Positions 18,056 to 25,520 of a DNA stretch of 64,000 bases are shown here, piece by piece (the first letter of the stretch is position 1; each line of letters starts with the position of its first letter). Origin of the DNA: Brachybacterium huguangmaarense. Lineage in GTDB: Bacteria > Actinomycetota > Actinomycetes > Actinomycetales > Dermabacteraceae. The notes beneath the pieces were generated by a model, which was not told where the DNA came from, searched no databases, and worked only from the letters and a program-made list of their open reading frames with translations. The position numbers and the translations under genes are program-made. The stretch covers positions 1,984,001 to 2,048,000 of the forward strand of contig NZ_CP107020.1 in NCBI RefSeq assembly GCF_025725725.1, read 5' to 3'.

Positions 18056-18868
18056 CTACACCTCGGACCCGTCCGCCACGCGCGTCGATCCCACGCGGCG
18101 TGTCCTCACGTGCCCCCGCTCCCGATCGAACCGAGCGAGGTCGTCTGCCCCATACCGGCCGGCCGCATCCGGCACCGCGAAGAAGGCCGGCTCGACATCG
18201 ACACGCTGCCCTGCCTCCTCGCTCGCCATCCTCGAGTCCGCTCGAGCGCGAGCCCTCGCCCTCGACCGGTGCGCCTTGATGCGATCCGCGATGCCGGGCC
18301 AGAAAATCTCCGCCTCGCTCGGCGTCATCCGGTACGCGGCAGGGTCCTCCCGGAGCCTCGACTCCATGTGCCCGCGGATCTCCTCCGGCTCGATAGTCCT
18401 CGGCTCCGGCCGGTCGACGTCCCCGACCAGCGACCGCAACAGACCGAGCACCTCGCCGACGCGGTGCTCGACCCAGGACGCCAGCTCCTCGTGCGCCACG
18501 ACCCATCGAGCCGACTCCCGCAGGAACGCCAACTCCGACTCCAACGACGCGCCCGGCACCGACGGACGACCCATCCACACACGCACGCCGTCGGCCACCT
18601 CCCTCACCACCGTCACCGGGTGCGGCAGGTCATCCAGCTCGCTCGCATGCTCCGACACAGGCCCGAGCACCACGAGCGCACGACCACCAGGTAACGCCGC
18701 CGATCGAGATCTGCCTCGCGGAGTCATGCTCATCGCGGAACAGCCAGGGGTCAGCATCGCCTCCGACACCTCTCCCAACAGACGCGGCACCTCGTCGAGC
18801 TCCACCCGAAGGCGCACCACCCGGTTCTCGAACTCCCAGCTCTCATGCCCTGAATCCATGCCCGTCAC
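18056..18868 (-). CDS. phage protein of unknown function
   Basis: 270 aa, starting with GTG at 18868 in a GTGA overlap with the upstream replication/HNH gene; ATG 18859 is an alternative. No recognised domain. Visible parts: an acidic beginning, RWVVAHEELASWVEHRVGEVLG (a likely amphipathic helix), then DPAAYRMTPSEAEIFWPG and a strongly basic stretch (RIKAHRSRARARARADSR). Last gene of the early operon before the terminator at 17,977. Confidence 0.5.
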   Translation of the reverse strand: MTGMDSGHESWEFENRVVRLRVELDEVPRLLGEVSEAMLTPGCSAMSMTPRGRSRSAALPGGRALVVLGPVSEHASELDDLPHPVTVVREVADGVRVWMGRPSVPGASLESELAFLRESARWVVAHEELASWVEHRVGEVLGLLRSLVGDVDRPEPRTIEPEEIRGHMESRLREDPAAYRMTPSEAEIFWPGIADRIKAHRSRARARARADSRMASEEAGQRVDVEPAFFAVPDAAGRYGADDLARFDRERGHVRTRRVGSTRVADGSEV

Positions 18869-20133
18869 CGCTTGCCCCTCCTGCGTCCACGCTTCCTCCT
18901 ACGACTCGATCCACCAGGGCCAGGGGGCGCCGCGCCCTGCGGGCGGCCCCCGTCCTGGCCCTGCCCGTCCCGTGCAGGCCCTGCCCGTCCCGACCCGTCC
19001 CGACCAGGAATATCCAGCTCCTGGAGCCTGGTGATCTGCCGGGATCTGCATGTCGCGTTTTCCCTGGTCAGAGGGGGTGAGTCGGGCGGCGGGCTTGCAG
19101 GTCGAAACTCGGGGTGACGCTGATCCGCGGTCACCGATGGCGCGCTGGTCCGCTCGGGCCGCGGCCCCTGGCTGGCGTGCCAGGTCGCTGATCCCGGGTC
19201 CTCATGCGCACCCTCGGGTCGCTGTAACTCTGCGTCCCTGGGAGCCGAGGCGGGCATGCGCTCCTCGCGCGATGCGGCGTCCACGTCCCCGAGGGGACCG
19301 GGCTCGGGTCGCTGGCTTGCGCTGGTGTGCGCAGCCGCGGTCCCCGACACCTGAGACGTGCCCGTCTTCCTCAACTGCTCGAGCTCGACCTTCCTGAGTT
19401 CTGTCCCCGCACGGCGATCCCTCACGCTGGCCGCGATCGCGGCCGGCGGCCGCATCCCCAGGTCCTCGAGCACACGCTTGTGCTCGGGCTCGCGAAGCCA
19501 TGACACAGTCGACTTGTGCCAGTACGGCTTCTCCGGGGGCGGCAGCAGGGGGAACAGCTCGTCGCGACGCCCCTCGGCGTCACGGCGGCCACCGTTGCAG
19601 CCACGGCACAGCACGACCATGTCCTCGGGTGAGCGGCAGGGCTCACCAGGGATCCGGTGGTCGTAGGTTCCCGCGAGCTTCGACCGGTGGTCCCGGTTGC
19701 CGAAGCGCACGATCCTCGAGCAGCTCCTACACGCATCACCGTCACGTAACCGGACCGGCAGGACGAGATGCACGTTCGAGTTGTCGGCCTTGCGCTGCTT
19801 CTCCCACTGGAGCTCAGCGGCCGTGCGGATGTGGATGAACTCGGGGTCGTCGAGCAGGCGCAGCACTGACCGCCCCTGCTCGTCCTCCCCACGATGGAGG
19901 TACCCCGCACGCTCGGCCATATCGATCAGCTCGGTGGTGCGGGCACCTCCCATCAGCGACGCGACTCCGAGGCTGACCACGTACTCGGCCTGCTGCTGGG
20001 CCGCCTGCAGGTACAGGCGGCCGACGAACCCGAACACCTCGTTGACCGACCGCTCATCAGCAGCCGGATCGGATACCACGGCCATGACGACGTCGCTCGT
20101 CGCCGCCGTGTCGGTGAACCTTGCCCAGGCCAT
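18865..20133 (-). CDS. phage replication-type protein with HNH domain
   Basis: 422 aa, ATG 20133 preceded by GAGGGCG. Residues 1-110 (MAWARFTDTAATSDVV, FGFVGRLYLQAAQQQAEYVV, ELIDMAERAGYLHR) resemble the winged-helix beginning of phage replisome organisers. An HNH module follows: CRSCSR near 135, TYDHRIPGEPC with the catalytic His, LCRGCNGGR. From about 270 the protein is low-complexity and ends in RRRKRGRRRGKR, a likely DNA-binding tail. Direct repeats in the DNA at 18,957-19,002 could be origin iterons. Confidence 0.65.
   Translation of the reverse strand: MAWARFTDTAATSDVVMAVVSDPAADERSVNEVFGFVGRLYLQAAQQQAEYVVSLGVASLMGGARTTELIDMAERAGYLHRGEDEQGRSVLRLLDDPEFIHIRTAAELQWEKQRKADNSNVHLVLPVRLRDGDACRSCSRIVRFGNRDHRSKLAGTYDHRIPGEPCRSPEDMVVLCRGCNGGRRDAEGRRDELFPLLPPPEKPYWHKSTVSWLREPEHKRVLEDLGMRPPAAIAASVRDRRAGTELRKVELEQLRKTGTSQVSGTAAAHTSASQRPEPGPLGDVDAASREERMPASAPRDAELQRPEGAHEDPGSATWHASQGPRPERTSAPSVTADQRHPEFRPASPPPDSPPLTRENATCRSRQITRLQELDIPGRDGSGRAGPARDGQGQDGGRPQGAAPPGPGGSSRRRKRGRRRGKR
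18957..19002. repeat. direct repeats inside the replication gene, possible origin iterons
   Basis: GGCCCTGCCCGTCCCG occurs at 18957-18972 and again at 18977-18992, followed by CCCGTCCCG at 18994-19002, so repeats step by 20 and then 10 bp. An AT-richer stretch (AGGAATATCC) follows at once. Lambda's origin lies as iterons within gene O, so an origin here is possible; it may equally be a low-complexity coding repeat. Confidence 0.4.
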
Positions 20134-20165
20134 CTACGCCCTCATCCTCATCGTCGTGTCGCCCA

Positions 20166-20240
20166 TCAGTCGCTGCACCGGCACTCACCGGTCGTCGGAT
20201 TGATCAGCCCGTCACAGGACGGGCACCGCTCGGCTTCCAT
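20166..20240 (-). CDS. 24-aa zinc-knuckle microprotein
   Basis: Short gene: MEAERCPSCDGLINPTTGEC followed by RCSD. It has CPSC and CRC pairs spaced like a single zinc ribbon. The start is supported by GGGAGGTGG 6 nt upstream of ATG 20240. It overlaps the end of the DUF3263 gene by 29 nt and lies just before the replication gene. Similar tiny Cys-rich proteins are common in actinophages; the function is unknown. Confidence 0.6.
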   Translation of the reverse strand: MEAERCPSCDGLINPTTGECRCSD

Positions 20241-20514
20241 CGCCACCACCTCCCTCCTCGTGCTCGTCGCCGCGCGCCGACGTCCGGCGCGCTCGAAGAC
20301 GGTTCACCACGGCCGGCGCATGACGGAGCGCTGCCGGTTGGTCGATCAGACCGTTGAGGTGCACGAAGTAGGCGAATGGCGAGAGGCCGGTCCGCTCGCG
20401 GATCACGCGCTCCTTGAAGCCACGGTGGCGGAACGTTCGGCCCTCTATCGCGAGCACCTCGCGGTTTAGGTCGCTCAGCTCGTCCGCGAGCGCGGCGCGG
20501 TCGGCGGTGGTCAT
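20212..20514 (-). CDS. DUF3263 domain protein
   Basis: 100 aa. Residues 10-75 match DUF3263: LSDLNREVLAIEGRTFRHRG, KERVIRERTGLSPFAYFVHL, then LIDQPAALRHAPAVVNRLR. The family is frequent in actinobacteria and their phages, looks like a small helix-turn-helix fold, and is presumed to bind DNA. ATG 20514 overlaps the upstream stop by ATGA. The last 25 residues are Gly/Glu-rich. Confidence 0.78.
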   Translation of the reverse strand: MTTADRAALADELSDLNREVLAIEGRTFRHRGFKERVIRERTGLSPFAYFVHLNGLIDQPAALRHAPAVVNRLRARRTSARGDEHEEGGGGDGSRAVPVL

Positions 20515-20819
20515 GCGACGGGCTCCCAGGGGGTGACGAGGCGGCGCATGCCGCCGAGCCCTTCGGCATGTCGCCCGTGCTCCTCGTCGGTTTCGATGGG
20601 CACGAGGGCGGTCCAGCCGATCATGTCCGCGTTCGAGCCGGTGCTCATGGCGTTGATCAGCCACGGGATGCCGTCGGCGACGTCGGGCGCGACCTTTACC
20701 GCGGCGCCGTTTTCGAACGCCTCCGGCTCGTCCGGTCCGTCGAGGGCGATGGTCCCGACAGGCAGCGCTTCGGCCTGCGCCGCGCTCTCGATCAGGGTCG
20801 GGATGTACATGGTGGTCAC
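20511..20819 (-). CDS. phage protein of unknown function
   Basis: 102 aa, MTTMYIPTLIESAAQAEALP, GTG start at 20819 in a GTGA overlap. Contains a beta-type pattern (GTIALDGPDEPEAFENGAAV). No motif recognised. Both ends overlap neighbours by 4 nt, which supports that it is a translated member of the early operon. Confidence 0.55.
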   Translation of the reverse strand: MTTMYIPTLIESAAQAEALPVGTIALDGPDEPEAFENGAAVKVAPDVADGIPWLINAMSTGSNADMIGWTALVPIETDEEHGRHAEGLGGMRRLVTPWEPVA

Positions 20820-21115
20820 AGTCGGCTCCAGTCGATCTCGCGAGTGTGGATGAGGATGGGTACGCCGAGGAGGCGGCCGTGGAGGATGTTGTCGTCGGTG
20901 ATGGGGAGGCCGAGCTGCGTTGCGCGATGGGCGTACACGGTCACCGCGATCGACTTCTGGAGCCGCCACGGCTTGCCGTAGACCCGGTCGGCCCAGTCGG
21001 TCACGCGGAACATCGCGGCAGGGCCGGTGTCCCCGACACGCGAGTCCTTCGAGAGCAGGGGCACGGTTTCGCCGGCGTACGGGTGAGGCTCGGCGTGGAC
21101 GATGCCGCGGTTCAT
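20816..21115 (-). CDS. phage protein of unknown function
   Basis: 99 aa from ATG 21115, MNRGIVHAEPHPYAGE. Ends with LLGVPILIHTREIDWSRL. Not recognised. ATGA overlap with the gene before it and GTGA overlap with the next one. Composition is typical of the operon. Confidence 0.5.
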   Translation of the reverse strand: MNRGIVHAEPHPYAGETVPLLSKDSRVGDTGPAAMFRVTDWADRVYGKPWRLQKSIAVTVYAHRATQLGLPITDDNILHGRLLGVPILIHTREIDWSRL

Positions 21116-21387
21116 CGGTGGCGCCTGGTGAGGACGGGCCGCGGGTGGCGGTACGTCGGGGGTGACGGGGGAGTGGTCTCCCAGGTGATGACCCGGCGGC
21201 GCGGGCTGATCACGCTGCGGACGGCCGTGCGTGCCGTGTTGCGGATGCGGCCCCAGGCGTCGCGGACGGCCTGCACGACGCGGGCCCATTCGAGGGCCGC
21301 GAGGGTGGCCCGCTTCGTCATCCCGGCGCGGCGCGCACGGCGGATGGCGCGGCCACGACGGCGGCGCTCGGTCTGGCGAGTCGTCAC
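21112..21387 (-). CDS. small, very basic phage protein
   Basis: 91 aa, MTTRQTERRRRGRAIRRARR, about a quarter arginine, with one short helix (TLAALEWARVVQAVRDAWG). Could bind nucleic acid. GTG 21387 overlaps the stop of the preceding reading frame (21384-21386) by GTGA. The ribosome binding site is weak. Confidence 0.45.
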   Translation of the reverse strand: MTTRQTERRRRGRAIRRARRAGMTKRATLAALEWARVVQAVRDAWGRIRNTARTAVRSVISPRRRVITWETTPPSPPTYRHPRPVLTRRHR

Positions 21388-22253
21388 GCGCACCCACCCC
21401 GCTTCGTGCGAGACGGGGCCTGGCTCGGGGGCTCGGGACGGCTGACTCGGAGCAGGGATAATCTGCCCCGATGGAAAGCACCTTGTCTCTTTGGATCGCT
21501 GTGGGTTCGTTCGCCCTGGCGTTCGCGGCCTTGTTGGCGGTTCTCTGGCAGATCGCTCGGGAGAACGCGACACGCCCCACGGACGGCATGATCGTCGCTC
21601 GATACGAGATCGCGTCGACCGAGACGCACACTGACATGGGGGTCGCGATCAGCCTCTTGGGTCCCGCGATTGCTTACGAAGCACAGCTGGTCGTCTGGGG
21701 CGGTGCAACGCTCGGTGACGTGCCCGCCGCGGTTCGTCGGTTCACGGCGGACTCCGAACCTCTCACGGCTATCGTTCGCGTCCCGCATGGGGTCACGGTG
21801 CGTGTCGGACTGGCCTACTTGGACAACGGGCTGCTTTCGCGCCGTGGGGTGGTGCGTTGTTCTCGGCGTGACGTCATGGGTGGGCCTGACAGCTATCAGG
21901 TGTGGCATTGGTCTTGGTGGCAGGGCCTCCCGAGGAAGGGGGCAGTTGCCACTCGCGGACGCTGGAAAGGGATAGACGGAAGTTACGTCCCGAGCAGGAT
22001 GGCCTTGCCTACGACTGAGAGGCCGGCAACGACTGTCGTGGCGCTGCCTCCCGAGTACGAGGCAGGTGAGTGACGCGAGCGGATTCGCGGGCGCGCCGGC
22101 GTACTTCTCCCGCACGTGGGGTTCGATGACAGCCAGCACTGCGTTGGCGTAGTCCATGAACATCGCGCCCGTGACGGGATACCGGTCAGGATTGAAGTTC
22201 TCGTCCAGCGCCCGCACGATCTGCTCGCGCAGGTTGCTCGTGTCGACGCTCAT
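21384..22253 (-). CDS. early operon gene with an antisense gene in its middle
   Basis: The first about 55 codons look like a genuine phage protein (MSVDTSNLREQIVRALDENF, FMDYANAVLAVIEPHVREKY) and ATG 22253 overlaps the upstream stop by ATGA. From about 22,075 down the frame stays open but is the antisense of the plus-strand gene 21471-22073 and reads like noise (LIAVRPTHDVTPRTTHHP). Its stop again overlaps the next gene by GTGA. Probably an original gene split by insertion of the plus-strand gene; only the N-terminal part is trustworthy. Confidence 0.4.
   Translation of the reverse strand: MSVDTSNLREQIVRALDENFNPDRYPVTGAMFMDYANAVLAVIEPHVREKYAGAPANPLASLTCLVLGRQRHDSRCRPLSRRQGHPARDVTSVYPFPASASGNCPLPREALPPRPMPHLIAVRPTHDVTPRTTHHPTARKQPVVQVGQSDTHRDPMRDANDSRERFGVRREPTNRGGHVTERCTAPDDQLCFVSNRGTQEADRDPHVSVRLGRRDLVSSDDHAVRGACRVLPSDLPENRQQGRERQGERTHSDPKRQGAFHRGRLSLLRVSRPEPPSQAPSRTKRGGCA
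21457..21462 (+). promoter_or_regulatory. -10 box for a leaderless plus-strand gene
   Basis: GATAAT, one base from TATAAT, lies 8 nt before ATG 21471, and no Shine-Dalgarno sequence is present. Transcription would start at or next to the start codon. No good -35 box is visible. Confidence 0.45.
21471..22073 (+). CDS. membrane-anchored protein, likely lysogenic cargo gene
   Basis: 200 aa. One N-terminal transmembrane helix (LWIAVGSFALAFAALLAVLW, residues 7-26), then a soluble domain of beta type (MIVARYEIASTETHTDMGVA, VRVGLAYLDNGLL) that would face the cytoplasm. No family recognised. It lies on the opposite strand inside the leftward early operon, has its own -10 box and slightly lower GC, which are marks of a moron gene expressed in the lysogen. 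Confidence 0.65.
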   Translation: MESTLSLWIAVGSFALAFAALLAVLWQIARENATRPTDGMIVARYEIASTETHTDMGVAISLLGPAIAYEAQLVVWGGATLGDVPAAVRRFTADSEPLTAIVRVPHGVTVRVGLAYLDNGLLSRRGVVRCSRRDVMGGPDSYQVWHWSWWQGLPRKGAVATRGRWKGIDGSYVPSRMALPTTERPATTVVALPPEYEAGE

Positions 22254-22558
22254 CGGGACCTCACCTCCCGGGCAGCATGCAGGGCGTCCATGACGGCCCG
22301 CTCCACCTCGATCAGTGGCGCGTCCACTGTCGCGACAGGATCACCCTCGGGATCGACAGACGATCGGACGAGCCCCGCGTCGTAGAGACGGTCCTCGACG
22401 GCGTCCTCGATAGCCACGTCGGTCGGCTCCTGCGATGCCGCCCACGCGGCACCGGCCACGAACTCGCCCCGTTGCATCGCGGATCCCCCCGTCGTGAGAA
22501 AGTCCGACGGGTAGCGCCGCTCAGCCTCGGCCCGGGCACGGTCGATGAAGTCGCTCAT
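22250..22558 (-). CDS. phage protein of unknown function
   Basis: 102 aa, MSDFIDRARAEAERRYPSDF. The N-terminal helix and the middle QRGEFVAGAAWAASQEPTD, followed by IEDAVEDRLYDAGLVR and a last helix (IEVERAVMDALHAAREV), suggest an all-helical small protein. ATGA overlaps with both neighbours. Not recognised. Confidence 0.5.
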   Translation of the reverse strand: MSDFIDRARAEAERRYPSDFLTTGGSAMQRGEFVAGAAWAASQEPTDVAIEDAVEDRLYDAGLVRSSVDPEGDPVATVDAPLIEVERAVMDALHAAREVRSR

Positions 22559-22899
22559 CGGGCACCCCACAGGGTCGTCACGGGGACTGCGCCCTCATCG
22601 GTAGGGGCGGCCCGGACGTACATCCATTGCCCGTGCTCGTCCTCGGTCATGAAGACCCAGCGGTAGCCGACCTGCTCGGCGCGGTGGGCGTAGAGGTTGG
22701 GGTCACCGGCGTTGTCCCGGTCGTAGGCGGTGACGAGCGCGGCGAACGCGGCACGGTCCTGGTGACCGGGACCAGTGATGTCGCAGTCATCCGTCTCGAT
22801 GAACGGGAGCCACAGCGTGTCGGTCCACCACATCGTGAGGGCGTGCGCCGCCTCGTCTCGGCTCATGATCCGGCCTGTCGGGTTGGTCTTGGTGGTCAT
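22555..22899 (-). CDS. phage protein of unknown function
   Basis: 114 aa, MTTKTNPTGRIMSRDEAAHA. The first nine residues resemble the start of the gene at 29341-29700 (MTTKTSSTG). Contains WWTDTLWLPFIETDDCD and YRWVFMTEDEHGQWMYVRA. No family known to me. It is 2 nt after the upstream stop. Confidence 0.5.
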   Translation of the reverse strand: MTTKTNPTGRIMSRDEAAHALTMWWTDTLWLPFIETDDCDITGPGHQDRAAFAALVTAYDRDNAGDPNLYAHRAEQVGYRWVFMTEDEHGQWMYVRAAPTDEGAVPVTTLWGAR

Positions 22900-22901
22900 G
22901 G

Positions 22902-23186
22902 TCAGTTCTCCTCGTTCGCGTCGTCGGCGTCGACCTCGATGGGGCCACGCAGCGCCAGGGACTCCGGCACCGTGACCACCGCGGTCGGTGTCACAGGGTT
23001 GAAGGACGAGGCGGGGATGGCGAGCTGGATCTTCACGGCGATCTGGTCGCGCTCGAGCTTGGCCGGGCGGCCGGCGCGGGAACCCACGACCCGGACGGAG
23101 GAGACCGGGCGCAGGCCCGTCTCCGGGTCGCGGGCGCCGTAGTCGCGCTTGGCTTCGACGATCAGGTAGGTGGCGGTGGTGCTCAT
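22902..23186 (-). CDS. phage protein of unknown function (conserved-looking)
   Basis: 94 aa from ATG 23186, AAGGAG upstream. Beta-type sequence (TYLIVEAKRDYGARDPETGL, VSSVRVVGSRAGRPAKLERD, IAVKIQLAIPASSFNP). The acidic tail EVDADDANEEN might compete for a DNA-binding partner. Not recognised. Part of the run of small genes in the early operon. Confidence 0.5.
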   Translation of the reverse strand: MSTTATYLIVEAKRDYGARDPETGLRPVSSVRVVGSRAGRPAKLERDQIAVKIQLAIPASSFNPVTPTAVVTVPESLALRGPIEVDADDANEEN

Positions 23187-23389
23187 CGTGTGCTCCTTGG
23201 TGTGTGGTGGCGGGTGTACGGGGAGTGAAAAGGCGCGTCGTAACGGCGGTGACCGCAACCGTCGAAGGTCATGCGGACACCACTGGGGGAAGCCTCGACC
23301 TGCGCGGGACGGTGGATGCCGCAGGTGCGGCACAGCTCCCGGGCCACGAACGACTCGACCGGCGCGGAGGGAGCGGGCATAGCGGTCAC
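23183..23389 (-). CDS. 68-aa Cys/His-rich phage protein
   Basis: Starts with GTG 23389 (MTAMPAPSAPVESFVAREL) in a GTGA overlap and ends in an ATGA overlap. CRTCGIH and then DGCGHRRYD give two Cys pairs with His, a probable zinc-binding site. The function is unknown. Confidence 0.5.
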   Translation of the reverse strand: MTAMPAPSAPVESFVARELCRTCGIHRPAQVEASPSGVRMTFDGCGHRRYDAPFHSPYTRHHTPRSTR

Positions 23390-23823
23390 CGGTCATCACC
23401 ACCCGGGACAGCGGTCATCCGGTACGCCGTGTGCGCGACTCCGTCCCGCTCGTACACCGAGCCGCCGACCACGATCCGGTCCGGCACGCCAGGAAGGCCG
23501 CCACCACAACCACACGGGCACGACAGCGGGATCTCCGCGCCGTCCAGCGGGCCACCGACCATTACCAGCGACGTCTCGCCGGGGTCCACGGGTGCCGCGG
23601 CCGCGCGGAGCCGGCTGACCTCGATCTCGCAGAGGAGGGCGAGGCCGGCGTACAGGGCGGCCAGGCCGTAACCGGTGGCGGCCGCGGTGTTGCCCCGGAC
23701 GACGCTCACGACCATCAGGGTGACCATGGTGGGGATCGCGGCCACCACGGCCACGATCACCAGGCGATCCGGAGTCGCGCCCGCGGCGAGGCGACGGCGG
23801 ACGGCGCGGACCCGGGCGATCAC
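23386..23823 (-). CDS. membrane protein with Cys-rich C-terminal domain
   Basis: 145 aa from GTG 23823. Two transmembrane helices at about 21-43 (LVIVAVVAAIPTMVTLMVVS) and 48-68 (AATGYGLAALYAGLALLCEI), followed by LVMVGGPLDGAEIPLSCPCG and CGGGLPGVPDRIVV with a Cys cluster that may bind metal. The C-terminal half (GGPLDG start) resembles a soluble domain seen alone in other actinophages. Role unknown. Confidence 0.55.
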   Translation of the reverse strand: MIARVRAVRRRLAAGATPDRLVIVAVVAAIPTMVTLMVVSVVRGNTAAATGYGLAALYAGLALLCEIEVSRLRAAAAPVDPGETSLVMVGGPLDGAEIPLSCPCGCGGGLPGVPDRIVVGGSVYERDGVAHTAYRMTAVPGGDDR

Positions 23824-24002
23824 AGGACCGGCCCATCAGTGATGTTCGCCCCGGACGCGACGATCGTGCGGCCCAACCGCTCGAAGCTGTCGAGGGCGCC
23901 GGAGAGCACGACGACAGCGACGTCGGTGTTCAGCTCGACGCCCTCAGCAGTGCAGGCGAGGTCGGCGTCGTCGAGATTGATGTAGACAGTGCGGCGGTCC
24001 AT
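23820..24002 (-). CDS. 60-aa phage protein
   Basis: MDRRTVYINLDDADLACTAE. Small, acidic, hydrophobic core (DVAVVVLSGALDSFERLGRT). ATG 24002. The first 24 codons lie on the end of the upstream gene in another frame, so one of the two ends may be misjudged. Not recognised. Confidence 0.45.
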   Translation of the reverse strand: MDRRTVYINLDDADLACTAEGVELNTDVAVVVLSGALDSFERLGRTIVASGANITDGPVL

Positions 24003-24679
24003 CGGTGGGGTGTCCTCTCGGGATCAGGGGCAGGGAACTCCAGTGAGCTGGCACGGACAGTGCCGACGAGCTCGACGGGGCGACCACGAGGACCGGGGAC
24101 CACGCGCCACGACCAGTCGCCGCGGAAACGCAGACCCTCGACCTCAGGCAGCCGAGCGACCTGCTCGACCACCCGGCGGCGCTGCCGCGCCTCCGACATG
24201 CCCCGCTCCCACGGGGCGGTCACCACGAACAGATCCGGCTGCGGCGGAGGCGAGGGAGGTGGTGGTGGCGGGTTCAGCAGCTCACGCTCGGCACGAGCAC
24301 GGGCACGCTCCACACGGCGAGCAGCGTTCAACGCCGCCCGGTAGTGGCCCTGGCACAAACCCTTCGCGTAGAAAGCCCGATCGCAGCCCTCGACCTCGCA
24401 CGGCGGGTGCGCGGCCTTGGACCCGATCGCCCTGACCTCGATGTCACCGTGACGGACCGCCGACACGTAGTGCCGGTGGCACAGCCCGCGTGACCTCGCG
24501 TCCTGCTCACAACCCTCCACCGAGCACTCCGGAGCAGGCGTCCCCGTCAGCCGCCTCGACCGCGGCATCACCTCGCCCCGCCGGCGCGCTCCCTCGTAGT
24601 GCGTGCGGCAGAAGCCGCGTGCACTACGCGGCCGGGCGCAGCCCTCCACCGAGCACGTCGCCGCCGGCGCCGCGCTCAC
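23930..24679 (-). CDS. protein with three tandem Cys-Gly-Cys-His motifs
   Basis: 249 aa, GTG 24679 in a GTGA overlap. Three copies of C-x3-GC-x7-G-x-C-x2-HY: CSVEGCARPRSARGFCRTHY, CSVEGCEQDARSRGLCHRHY, CEVEGCDRAFYAKGLCQGHY, at about residues 9, 48 and 91. Single copies occur at the N-termini of actinophage HNH enzymes, where they are taken to be zinc fingers; no HNH core follows here. A Pro-rich linker (about 150) leads to a second domain (VEQVARLPEVEGLRFRGDW). Confidence 0.6.
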   Translation of the reverse strand: MSAAPAATCSVEGCARPRSARGFCRTHYEGARRRGEVMPRSRRLTGTPAPECSVEGCEQDARSRGLCHRHYVSAVRHGDIEVRAIGSKAAHPPCEVEGCDRAFYAKGLCQGHYRAALNAARRVERARARAERELLNPPPPPPSPPPQPDLFVVTAPWERGMSEARQRRRVVEQVARLPEVEGLRFRGDWSWRVVPGPRGRPVELVGTVRASSLEFPAPDPERTPHRWTAALSTSISTTPTSPALLRASS

Positions 24680-24918
24680 AGCGCACACCCCCGCAGGGCA
24701 CGCAGCTGAGCCGCCAGGGGCTTGAGGCCCGCGCGGTGTGCCGCACGCTCCGCGGCCACGACGGAGGTGAAGCCCGTGCGCTCGACCGCCACTTCCGCGG
24801 GCGTCCGCCACGACAGCAGCCACGCCAGATCCTCGAGCTGCCCGGCACGCCGCGCGCGACGCTCCTCACGCATCCGCTCATAGCCGGCCCGGCACTGCTC
24901 CGACATCGCGGCGGTCAC
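24676..24918 (-). CDS. small phage protein, helical
   Basis: 80 aa, GTG 24918 or ATG 24906, between GTGA overlaps. The middle (QLEDLAWLLSWRTPAEVAVE, TGFTSVVAAERAAHRAGL) looks like a small helix-turn-helix of about 40 residues, so DNA binding is conceivable. Not recognised. Confidence 0.5.
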   Translation of the reverse strand: MTAAMSEQCRAGYERMREERRARRAGQLEDLAWLLSWRTPAEVAVERTGFTSVVAAERAAHRAGLKPLAAQLRALRGCAL

Positions 24919-25520
24919 TGGACGACCCCCGTCATCAGCTGGTCCCACCACGACCGCACCCACAGGGCATCCCCAAGCGCCGTGTGCCGAACCGACTCGG
25001 ACGGCGGCGCCGCGTTGACCATCTCCGACAGCTCGTAGGAGGACATCGGCATCTGCGCGCGCTCGAGGATCGACGACGCGAACGTCGCGTACGTCCAGGT
25101 GACCAGGTCGTGCGTGTGGTAATCCCACTGCGGCTCCCGGCCATGACGCCGCAGCAACGCCGCGAGCACCTGCGCGTCGTAGGCCGGGTTCGAGCCCACG
25201 AGCGCGACCTTCCGGCCGTCGACGGGCCGCGTCAGCGAGGTGATAACCGCGGCCGCCTGCTCCTCCGTCACCCACGTCGCCGTCGACGACGGCCCATACC
25301 GCTCATGGAACCCGCCCTTGTCGAGCGACTCGGGATCCGCGGCGGCGAGCGCGTCGGCGCCGAACCCGGCGACCATGAGATGGGTCGTCTCGTCGCGGGA
25401 GTCGTCGACCGCGTCGAAGGGGCGGCAGATCAGTGCGATCTCCCACGCGCGGGCGATCGCCACGTCCAGGTGCGTGGTCTCCGTGTCCACGAAGACCAGG
25501 GGCTGTTCGACGGTGAGCAT
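24915..25520 (-). CDS. DnaQ-like 3'-5' exonuclease
   Basis: 201 aa. DEDDh exonuclease motifs: FVDTET (Asp12, Glu14), VGSNPAYDAQ (Asp about 115) and the third motif in RHTALGDALW (His and Asp about 177-182). These bind two metal ions and remove 3' nucleotides, giving proofreading or end trimming. Start ATG 25520 shares one base with the stop of the clamp-like gene, so the two are translationally coupled. Confidence 0.82.
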   Translation of the reverse strand: MLTVEQPLVFVDTETTHLDVAIARAWEIALICRPFDAVDDSRDETTHLMVAGFGADALAAADPESLDKGGFHERYGPSSTATWVTEEQAAAVITSLTRPVDGRKVALVGSNPAYDAQVLAALLRRHGREPQWDYHTHDLVTWTYATFASSILERAQMPMSSYELSEMVNAAPPSESVRHTALGDALWVRSWWDQLMTGVVQ

